Shown piece after piece: positions 1 to 10,400 of a stretch of 64,000 bases of DNA. Source of the stretch: Dyella sp. 2HG41-7 (GTDB lineage: Bacteria > Pseudomonadota > Gammaproteobacteria > Xanthomonadales > Rhodanobacteraceae). The notes below the pieces were generated by a model. The model had not been told where the DNA came from, did not search any database, and was given only the letters and a program-made list of their open reading frames with translations. The DNA lies in NCBI RefSeq assembly GCF_021390675.1, contig NZ_JAJEJV010000004.1:496001-560000 (forward strand), given 5' to 3'. Both the position numbers and the translations under genes were made by a program. Within the stretch, counting starts at the first letter, position 1; the number at the start of each line of letters is the position of its first letter.

Positions 1-277
1 GCGACGGATCGGACGGTTGATTCACCACTTGTTGCGGCGACACTTTGCGGCTGCCGGAACGTAATTGGTTTTGGTCGATATAGGTGTAATCGATATTGAT
101 GCGCCAACCCGATGCGGTGGAATAGCCGGTGGCGGCATCCGTGCTGAGCGTGCACCCGCACGTGGCGCACGCGAGCGCGGCTTGGGGAAGGGCGCTCAAC
201 GCCAACAAGCCGGCAACGGCGGTGAACGGTTTGCCGAACGTGTTTCGAAAAAGCGCGTAACGATGTGTCGATGACAT
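1..277 (-). CDS. Cys-rich exported protein, putative outer-membrane/metal-associated (5' part only)
   Basis: Only the first 92 codons are in the window; the gene runs off the left edge. The product starts MSSTHRYAL and has a signal peptide of about 35 residues: basic start, hydrophobic core AVAGLLALSAL, then QAALA before the predicted cut. The mature protein begins with a Cys cluster, CATCGCTLS, followed by a beta-strand-like stretch (GWRINIDYTYIDQN) typical of an outer-membrane barrel or receptor. Similar short Cys motifs straight after a signal peptide occur in outer-membrane proteins of copper and heavy-metal clusters, and the upstream same-strand neighbour is a DUF2946 protein often found there. 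The metal role is inferred from context. The ATG has GGAA 9 nt upstream. Without the C-terminus the family cannot be fixed. Confidence 0.6.
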   Translation of the reverse strand, partial: MSSTHRYALFRNTFGKPFTAVAGLLALSALPQAALACATCGCTLSTDAATGYSTASGWRINIDYTYIDQNQLRSGSRKVSPQQVVNQPSDPS

Positions 278-461
278 AAGCATGCATTCCATGCGTGGCC
301 GCGCCCGGGGTCGGCGCGCACACGAGGTGATCGATGACAGATCCTCACCAAGCAACACCGCCAAAACGCCGCGGCGCCTTGGTTGCGTCATGCTCGATGG
401 GGATCATTCCTTGGCGACAGACACGCCTGGCGATGCGCCATGCGTGCTGCCGGGTCGCGGG

Positions 462-839
462 TCAAACGATGCGCGGTGGTCCGCGTGGACGCGCGCTCAA
501 CCACGGCGTGGTGGGTGCGCTTTGTGGTGTGGTGGTTTGCGGCGATAGCGCCGGAAGCAGCGCGGCTACCGTTACGACGGGTACATCGAACGCGGCGACG
601 GGCGTGTGCGTGAGCAGCGTGCAATAGCCGCAATGCGCGGTGGGATCGTCCGGATCTTGCGGGCTGCACGGCATGTGGTGATGCGCGCCATGCATCATGC
701 CCATATGGCAGCCCATCTCCATGTCCATGCCGACATGGTTGGGCATCGAGCGGGACACCAGCGGCATCACTACGACCAGCAGCATGGCGGCAATGCCCAG
801 CCATGCGACTAATCGACGATGTGCGGCGCGTTTGAACAC
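462..839 (-). CDS. DUF2946 family membrane/exported protein
   Basis: The product, about 125 residues from the GTG start chosen here, has a basic N-terminus (FKRAAHRR), one strong hydrophobic segment (LGIAAMLLVVVMPLV) and a Met/His/Cys-rich middle with GCHMGMMHGAHHHMPC and HCGYC. This layout matches DUF2946, a family of small inner-membrane or exported proteins found beside copper or heme TonB-dependent receptor genes; the function is unknown. The frame stays open upstream to 1067, with ATGs at 959 and 884. I prefer GTG at 839 because GGGA sits 8 nt before it and the hydrophobic segment then follows directly. The same-strand gene after it (start 277) encodes another Cys-rich exported protein, so the two may form a metal-handling operon. 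The His/Met/Cys density fits metal binding but is not proof. Confidence 0.6.
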   Translation of the reverse strand: MFKRAAHRRLVAWLGIAAMLLVVVMPLVSRSMPNHVGMDMEMGCHMGMMHGAHHHMPCSPQDPDDPTAHCGYCTLLTHTPVAAFDVPVVTVAALLPALSPQTTTPQSAPTTPWLSARPRGPPRIV

Positions 840-1470
840 GCGAGTGATCCCAATTCGGACAAGCCTGGAGCAGGCTCCAGGCATTGTCGCACAGCAGCGG
901 ATAAGGCTCACGCGACAGAGTGTCGCCTTGGTCGATGCCTGGGTGACGCGCGCGGTCATGCACCTGCGTTCCAGACGTGAGACGTCCAGACATGTCCCGG
1001 TCGATCCGGCGCGGCTAGCATTATCGAAGCCCAAATAACTGTTAACTGGATCACGTAACGAAAGCAATTTAACGCAGCCGCAGACCCAAAACGGCTGTGC
1101 ACAGGGGAACCATGAATCGTCCGTCTCACTTCACCCTAGGCCTGTTTGGGCCTGGGCTAAGCCCGTTTGTGCCTTGTGTAAGCGGAACCATCCGCTTTCG
1201 CGCCGTTGCGCGCGGCACCAACGCCCGTGCGCTTTGTCGCGCGCTGCACGCGCGCGACCGCGCAGGGCGGCGGCCGAATGTCTGCCGGCGATTTCGATGC
1301 CACGCCGCGCACAGCGTTCCCCTCGTTTCACGAATCCCGCTTCGTCTGCATTGAGCGCCGCGTTGATCGCGGCGTAACGCCTTTTCGATCGATGCATGCG
1401 CGGCATTAGCCCAGCGCGCGCGGCGATCGCCACTCGACATCCGCATTGACATTAAACAGGGAGTTTCACC
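840..1470. other. Intergenic region upstream of the autotransporter gene
   Basis: About 630 bases separate the divergent DUF2946 and autotransporter genes. I see no convincing coding frame here; the open frames on both strands lack ribosome sites and family resemblance. There is a small hairpin at 1180-1197 (7-bp arms, loop ACCA). The last bases carry AGGGAG at 1458-1463, 7 nt before the GTG start at 1471, which supports that start. No clear -35/-10 pair is visible. Confidence 0.5.
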
Positions 1471-4400
1471 GTGAATCGTATTTACCGTTTGGTTTGGAAT
1501 TGCGCGCTGGGCGCTGTCCAGGTTGCGTCCGAGCTGGTGCGCGCTTCGAACGGGCACATGGCCAACAGCGGTCCTGCACGCCCCCATCGACTCAAGCCGT
1601 TGGCCATGGCGCTTGCGCTGGGTCTTTCGCTGCCGTTGATATCGATCGACGCGCATGCCGATGGCGGTCACGGCGGTAGTTCCGGCGGCGCCCCCTCGGT
1701 TCCGGGCGGTGCGGGCGGCAGCGCCACCGCGCCAACGGGCGCAACAGGCTTTGCCGGTATTGTGGGCGGATATCAGGCGGGCGGCGGTGGCGGCGGCGGA
1801 GCCAGCCCGTTCACGACGCCGGTTGGAGGAAGCGGAGGGCAGGGCGGCTTCGGGGCAGCTGGCGGAACCGGCAGCGCTGCGTTCTTGGAAATCTCGTCGG
1901 GGGCCGTCCCCACTTTTGCGTTCGGCGGCGGAACCGGAGGCGCGGGCGGCGCGGCCACAGGATATGGCGGCGGCGGCGGTGGTGCTGCTGGCTCGGCTGC
2001 GGTTTGGGCGGCGATGAGCGGCGCTTTCCCCGTGACGGCGGCCGCAGGGGCTTCGCCCACCGGTGGCGCGGGTGGCGCTGGCGGCGCAGGCGCGGGCTAT
2101 GGCGGTGGCGGTGGCGGTGGCCAAGGTGGCGCCGGCATGCTGGTTACCGGCTATGGCGCAGGCGCGCCGGGCACGATCAACTCGGCCGGTAACTTCACTG
2201 GCGGCGTGGGTGGTGCGGGCGGTGCGGGCGGATCGGGGGCATATGCAGGCGGCAATGGCGGTTCGGGCGGCGATGGCGGCGCGGGCATGCTGTTCGGTAG
2301 CAACTTCGTGGGTGTCTTGAACAACAGCGGAGCGATCACCGGCGGCAACGGCGGTGCGGGTGGTAATGCCGGGGCCGGATACAGTTTGCTCGGCACGAGC
2401 GGTGCAGGCGGCGCCGGTGGCGCAGGTATCAGCACCGCTGCCGGCAGCATTCTCACGATCGTCAACAGCGGCACGATCCGCGGCGGCAACGCGGCCAGTG
2501 GCTCTGCGGCCGGCGGCGTCGGCATCACGGGTAGCAACCTCACTGTCGTCAATAGCGGCACGATCAGCGGCGGCTTGGCGGGCAACGGAAGCACTGTGGC
2601 CAGCGCCATTGTTTTCACCGGCGGCACGAATACGTTGGAGCTGGAAGCTGGCGGGCAGATCAACGGCACCGTGGTCGCCGTGTCCGGCGGCAACGATACG
2701 TTCCAGTTGGGCGGCAACGGCACCACCGCTACGTTCAACGTGGGGCAGATCGGTGGGAAGTACCAAAATTTCGCCAACTTCGAAAAGCTAGGCAGCAGCA
2801 CCTGGACGTTGACGGGCAGCACGTCGTCGACCACCTCATGGAAATTGGATGGCGGCACGCTGGCGATTTCCAGTGACAGCAATCTCGGCGCCAGCGCGGG
2901 CTCGTTGAGTTTCAACGGCGGCGCGTTGGAGATCACGACGACGTTGACCACCAATCGCACGATGTCGCTGGGCGCCGGCGGCGGCACTCTCGCCCCCGAT
3001 GTCGCCACGATGTTGACGGAAGCCGGCAGCATCGGCGGCGCGGGTGGGCTGACGACATCGGGCGGCGGCATAGTGACGCTGGCGGGCGCCAATACGTATA
3101 CCGGCGTTACCACGATCAATGCGGGCAGCACGCTGGCGCTGACCAGCAATAACAGCATCGCTCATTCGAGCGATGTCATCGACAACGGCACGTTCAATAT
3201 CAACACCAGCGGCGCGACCATTCAATCGCTGGGCGGTAGCGGCGTCGTCAACCTTGGCACGCAAACGCTCACGCTTACGAATGCCAGCGATACGTTCACC
3301 GGTTCGATCCTCGGCTCCGGCGGCGTCGCATTCGATGGCGGCAATCAGATCGTTACCAGCGCCAATAACTCGTACACCGGTTCGATGACGGTTAACGGCG
3401 GCACGTTGTCGCTGAAGTCCGGCGGCGCGTTTTCCAACCTTTCCACCTTCAGCGACAACGGCACGGCGTTGGTCGACGGATCGGGCTCGAACATCACCGC
3501 CTCCGGCGGCAGCGGTACGCCGATGATGATCGGCGACAACGGCACCGGTACGCTGACGGTCAGCAACGGTGCGACCGTCGTCAGCAACGGCCAATTGAAC
3601 GTCGGCCAGAATGCCGGCGACAACGGCACGGTGAACGTCTCCACCGGCGCGCAACTCAACAGCAGCAGCTTTATCAATATCGGCCAATTGGGCACCGGTG
3701 CGCTGAGCGTATCCACGGGCGGCAAGGTCGACGCTTCCAGTTTCTTTTCCATCGCCGATGGCGCGGGGTCCACGGGTTCCGTGCAGATTACCGACAGCGG
3801 TTCAAGCGTCAGTTCGGCGAACTTTGTGGTGGGCAATCACGGCGGCAACGGTAGCTTGACGGTCGCCAACGGCGGCGTGGCGACGGGCGTCAACAGTTTC
3901 GGGATCGCCGCGGACGTCGGTTCCGTTGGCACGGTCAACATCGGTGCTGCGGCAGGCAGCGCTGCGGCTGCGCCCGGTACGCTGAACACCAATTCGGTGG
4001 ACTTCGGTAATGGTACGGGCACGCTGGTCTTCAATCACACCAGTCTGACGTATACCTTTGCGCCGACGATCCTCGGCAACGGCACGGTGGATGTGCTTGC
4101 CGGCTACACCACGTTCAACAATTACGAGTATTACACCGGCGCCACCAACATCAGCGGCGGCAGGTTGATGTTGGCGGGCGCGAGCGGCATTGGTTCGTCG
4201 AGCGGCGTCGATGTCGGCAGCGGCGGCATCTTCGATATTTCCGCCGTTTCCACAGGCGCCGCGACCATCCGCGATCTGTCTGGTGCGGGCACGGTGGCCT
4301 TGGGCGGCGTTGCGCTTTCGCTCGGCACCGCGAACAGCACTGAGTTCGATGGCGCGATCACCGACGGCGGCATCTTCAATGGCAGCGGCGGTTCGCTGAA

Positions 4401-7400
4401 TAAGCAGGGCAGCGGCACGCTCGATCTCACTGGCGTGAACACGTATACCGGAGGCACCACGATCTACAGCGGCACGCTGCAGTTGTCGGGCGCGGGAAGC
4501 ATCGCGTCGTCGAGCGGCGTCGATGTCGGTAGCGGCGGTACCTTCGATATTTCCGGCCTGACGAATGGCGGCACGACCATCGGTAATTTGTCCGGTGCTG
4601 GCACGGTCGCTTTGGGCGGCAATGCACTCTCCATCGACGCGGCTTACAACGCTGAGTTCGACGGCACGATCGTCGACGGCGGCATCGCTGGCGGCGCGGG
4701 TGGCGCGCTGATCAAGAACCGCCTCGGCACGCTCGATCTCACCGGTGCGAACACGTACACCGGCAGCACCACGATCAACAACGGCACGTTGCAGTTGTCG
4801 GGCGCGGGAAGCATCGCGTCGTCGAGCGGCGTGATCGTCAATGACGCCAGCTTCGATATTTCCGGTTTGACCCATGGCGGTACGACGATTGGCGATCTGT
4901 CCGGCGCGGGCACGGTTGCGTTGGGCGGCAATGCGCTCACCGTTGGCACGGCAAACAACACCGAGTTCGATGGCGCGATCACCGACGGCGGCATCGCTGG
5001 CGGCACCGGCGGTGCGTTGATCAAGCAAGGCAGCGGCACGCTCGATCTCACGGGCGTGAACACGTACACCGGCAGCACCACGATCAACGGCGGCACGCTG
5101 CAGTTGACGGGCTCGGGAAGCATCGCTGCGTCGAGCGGCGTGATTCTCAATGGCGGCACGTTCGATATTTCCGGTGCGACAAATCTCGTCTCGACCATCG
5201 GCGATCTGTCCGGCACGGGCACGGTTGCGTTGGCAGGCAATACGCTTGCCGTCGGCACGGCGAACAACACCGAGTTCGATGGCGTGATCACCGATGGCAA
5301 TGCAGGCATCGGCGGCGGGTTGATCAAGCAAGGCAGCGGCACGCTCGATCTCACCGGCGCGAACGCATACACCGGCGACACCACGATCAACAACGGCACG
5401 TTGGCGTTGTCGGGTTCGGGCAGCATTGCGTCGTCGCGGGCGGTTATCGTCAATAACGGCAGCTTCGATATTTCCGGTTTGACCAATGGCGGCGCGACGA
5501 TCAGCGATCTGTCCGGCGCCGGCACGGTCGCGTTGGGTAGCAATGCGCTCACGGTCGGCACGGCGAACAACACCGAGTTCGATGGCGCGATCACCGATGG
5601 CGGCATCGCGGGTGGTACGGGCGGTTCGCTGATCAAGCAAGGCACGGGCACGTTGACCTTGGGTGGCGTCAATACGTACACCGGCGATACGACGGTGCAA
5701 TCGGGTGCATTGCTGCTTACGTCGGGCGGTTCGATCGCTGGCAACGTGAATGTGGATAGCGGGGCGAGCCTCGGCGGCCTGGGTTCGATTGGTGGCACGG
5801 TCGATCTGGCTTCCGGCGCGTCGCTTGCGCCGACCGGAACGATGACGGTCGGCAACATGATTGCCGAGCAAGGCAGCCAGTTGAACGAAACGTTCGGTGC
5901 GCCGGGCGCGAACTTCCAAACCATGGGCAGCAGTAGCAGCGTTAGCGTCACCGGCAATCTGGAATTGGATGGCGCCACGCTCAATGTCACCAGCGCCGGC
6001 AATATGGGGCCGGGCATCTATAACCTCTTCACTTACGGCGGCACGCTGACCGAAACCAACGGCGGCATCAGCCTCGGCACCACGCCATCGGGTGAAGTGC
6101 TGGCGATCCAGAATCTCACCGGCAGCAAGCAGATCAATCTGCTCGACACGACCGGTTACACGCTGAATTTCTGGAATGCGAACGGCCAAGCCAGCGCCAC
6201 GCAAATGGGTGGCGGCAGCGGCACGTGGTCGGCGACGTCGCAGACGTGGACCGATGCAAATGGCGATGTCACCTCGGTGATGCAACCGCAGCCGGGCTTC
6301 GGCATTTTCGGCGGCGCGGCGGGCACGGTGCTTGTGGATGACAGCGCCGGTGCGGTGCAAGCCACCGGCATGCAGTTTGCGAGCGACGGTTATGTCGTGA
6401 CCGGTGACACGCTCACGCTGGTCGGCAGCGGCGGCAATGCGCCGATCATCAACGTCGGCGATGGCAGCAGCGCGAGTGCGGGTTGGACGGCTACGTTCAA
6501 CAACGCGGTGGTGTCGAGCGACGGCCTCACTAAGACCGACCTCGGCACGTTGGTGTTGAACGGCAATAACACGCAGATCATCAACGGCGCGACGATCAGC
6601 GGCGGCAATCTGGTCATTGGTGCGGGCACCGGTTCCGTCCTGATCGTTGGCGCCGACGGCACGGCTGGCGTGGGCGCCACCACCAGCAACGGCACCGATG
6701 GCGGTGCCGGCGGCGCCGGCGTCACGATGGCCAGCGACACACACTTCACCAATGGTGGCAATGGCATCGCGCTGGGTGGCTTCGGTGGCAACGGTGGCGC
6801 GGGCGGTTACAACGCGAACGCTCCCGCCGGTGCCGGCGCCGGCGGCGCAGGCGGCATCGGCGTCGATGGCGGCGCTGGCAGCGTCACAGTGACGAACAGC
6901 GGCTTTATTACAGGTGGCGTCGGCGGCAGGGGCGGCTTTACCAGTCAGACCTTCGGTTTGACGGCGAGCGGCGTCGGTGGTGCGGGTGGCGCCGGTGTGG
7001 CGCTTGGCGATAGCAGCATGCTGATCAACAACGCAAGCGGCTCGATTTCCGGTGGCGCCGGCGGCTATAGCCAATCCGCTGTTTTCGACGGCAATCCGTC
7101 GGCTCCGGCGGGAAGCTCCTATCGCTTTACCAGTAACAACGGCGCGACCGGCGGTGCGGGCATCAGTGTCGGTGACTTCGGTTCGGTGACCAACGGTGGT
7201 TCGATCCAGGGCGGCAACGGTTCGATGGGCGGCGCCGCCGCTGTGATCGTGCCGACGAACGCCGCTTCGTACGGCAGTTTCAGCGCGATCGGCGGCAACG
7301 GTGGTAACGGTGGCGCGGGCGCGAGCCTGGGTACCGACACGTCGCTTACCAACACCGGCAGCATCTTCGCCGGCAACGGCGGTGCGGGTTCGTTCTATCC

Positions 7401-10400
7401 CACCTTTGGATCGGCGCTCGTCTTTGCGCCTGGCTCGACCACGGGCAGTTTGCAGGCAATCGCCGGCGCAGGCGGCGCGGGCGGCGATGGCGTGGATATG
7501 GCCGGCGGCCTGACCAACCAGGTCGGTGCTTATATCGGCGGCGGCACCGGCGGCGCTGGTGCGGCGATGGGTTTCACCATCAATGGCTCGACCACTTATG
7601 CCAGCAACGGCGGCGTGGGTGGCAACGGCGGTAACGGCGCGGTGTTCGGTAGCGGTTTCGGAAACGCCAGCAACGCGGGCGCTATCGGCGGCGGCAGCGG
7701 CGGTGCGGGCGGCGACTTTGTTCCGCTGAACATTCCCGTTCCTTCGACCTTCGTATCCGCAGGCGTCGGTGGCGCGGGCGGTGATGGCGGCGCGGCGCTC
7801 GTCGCCGGCGCGGGCAACGTCTCCAACAGCGGCACGTTCGTCGGCGGCCATGGCGGCAACGGTGGTTCGCTATCCAGTTGGAGTGTTCCCGGTGGTGCAG
7901 GTGGCGCTGGCGGTAACGGTGGTGCGGGCGTCGTCAGCAACGGCAGTCTCAACCTGAGCAACGTCAGCGGTGGTGTCATTGCCGGTGGTTACGGCGGTCG
8001 TGGCGGCAGCGGCGGCATGGGCAACGGCGACGTCAACGGACAAACGACTGCCACGGCTGGCAGCGCGGGTGGCGTCGGTGGTGAAGGTGGCGCGGGCGCC
8101 AATCTGATGGCGGGGACGATCCTCGCCAACAACGGCACGATTGTCGGTGGCAAGGGCGGTGCGGGCGGTATCGGCGGATACGGTGGTTATGTATCGAGCA
8201 CGGCCAGCGGCGCGACCGGCGGTAACGGCGGCGTCGGTGGTGCGGGTGCGGCCGGTGTGAGTGGCGCGGGCTTTACGGTCACCAACAGCAGCGTGATCAC
8301 CGGGGGCTTGGGCGGCGCAGGTGGCACGGGCGGATCGTCGAATTACGCCGCAGGAACTGCCGGCAACGGTGGTAACGGCGGCGCGGGCGGCGCAGGCATC
8401 AGCGGTTCGGGCATGTCGGTTACCAACACCAGCACCGGCACGATTCTCGGTGGCAACGGCGGCGCTGCCGGTCCGAAGGGCTATGTGTCGGCTGGCGGCA
8501 GCGGTGTCGCCGGCATCGGCGGCGCAGGTGGCGCGGGCGTGGTGTCGACCGGCGGCTCGACGATCATCAACGCCGGCCTTATCGCCGGTGGTTTGAGCGC
8601 CACCGGCGCGCAAGCCGATGCGGTGGATTTGAGCGGCGGCGGCAACATGTTGATCGTCGAAGCGGGCTACGCGTTCACCGGCAATGTCGTCAGCACCAGC
8701 GGCAACACCAACGGCGGCGATACGTTCGCGCTCGGCGGCAGCACCAACGCAACGTTCGACCTCAGTAAGGTCGGCGCAGGCGCCGCCATTCAAGGTTTCA
8801 CGCAGTTCGCCAAGATCGGCACCAGCACATGGACCTTGTCGGGCGCCGGCAATGCGAACCAGAACTGGACGATCAGCAGCGGCACGCTGGTCGGCAATAG
8901 CACCAGCATCGTCGGCAATGTCACGTTCGCGCCGGCGAGCAACGGCAGCGCCGATGTGACGTTCAATCAGTCGACCAACGGTACCTTCGGCGGCGTGATC
9001 AGCGGCAACGGTTCGCTGACCAAGATCGGCAATGGCACGCTGACGCTTACGGGCGACAACAGCTACACCGGCGCCACCACCATCACGGGCGGCATGTTGC
9101 AGATCGCCAACGCCAATGCGGTGACCTACGCCTCTGCGATTACCGGCAGCGGCAGCTTGACGCAGAGCGGCAGCGGCATCCTGATCCTCAACGGCGCGAA
9201 CACCTACGCGGGCGGCACGACGGTGCAAGCCGGTACGCTGGAAGTGGGCGACAGCTCGCACACCAACGCAACCGTCCAGAACGACGTGACGGTGAACGCG
9301 GGCGGCACCTTGCGCGGCCACGGCACCATCATCGGCAACGTGACCAGCGATGGCACGGTGTGGCCGGGCGGATCGGTCGGCGTGCTTACCATCGTCGGCA
9401 ACTACACGCAAAATGCGGACGCCACGTTGCAGGTCGACGTGACTCCCACGCAAGCGTCGGAATTGAACGTGTACGGCAACGCCAGCTTGGCGGGCACGGT
9501 GAACATCATCTACGCGCCCGGCACCTACGCGAATACGACGTACACGCTGGTGCAGGCGAAACAGGTAACCGGTCAATTCGCCGCGATGACGTCGACAGGC
9601 TCCGTACCGACGGCGTTGAATCCGACGCTCTCTTACAACACGAGCCAAGCGCAGCTCACTCTCGCTGCCGCGAGTACGACGCCGGTGACACCGCCGGCTA
9701 CAACCGTGGTCGCGCCGCAGGACGGCAGCTTGTATGCCAACCTGATGCGCAGCCAGGATCTGGTCGGTCAGCAGGTGTTGTCCACGGTGCTCGATGCGAC
9801 GCTGCGCAACGGCGATATGGGTTGCAACGGCAGCGCAGGTGCATCGCACACCAACACCGTCGCGTCCGCGTGCCACAGCGATCTGTGGATGCAGTACAGC
9901 GGCGGCAGCGATTCGCTCACGGGCAGCAACGGTTTGAACAGCACTTCGTTCGGGCTGCAGGGCGGCTTCGATCACGGCGTGACCGACACCGCGCACGTGG
10001 GTATCGAAGCGGGCTACAACCGCATCAACGGCAGCGATCGCAACGGCGGCAACGGCACCATCGACAGCGTGCACGGCGGCGTCTATGCCTACGCGAATGT
10101 CGGCCCCACGGTGTTGTCGGGCATGCTCGACGGCACGCACAGCAGCTACAGCATCTATCGCCAGACCGGCATCGGTCACGGCGTCACGCGTCCGGACGGC
10201 GATGCGATGTCTGCTGCCGTGCAGGCTGCGTGGCCGATGACGATGGCGCAGTGGCAGGTGACACCGGCGGTGGGTGCGTTGTACGAGCACCAGACGTTGA
10301 ACGCCTTTGGCGAGACGGTGCCGAGCAACAATCCGTTGGCCGACGAGTTCTCGCTGCAGGGTGCACACACCACGTACAACGTGTTGCAGCCCTATGCGCG

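Noticed and set aside
4414-5655. Regular repeats considered as a CRISPR-like array
   Set aside because: Units are 303-312 bp, in frame and coding for PATR motifs; there are no short repeats with unique spacers anywhere in the window.
3802-7851. 1349-codon open frame on the minus strand inside the autotransporter gene
   Set aside because: It is a low-stop reading of the Gly/Ala/Thr-rich, high-GC plus-strand gene; its product is Ala/Arg/Asp-repeat sequence with no domain and no ribosome site. The plus-strand frame has a signal peptide, repeats and a barrel.
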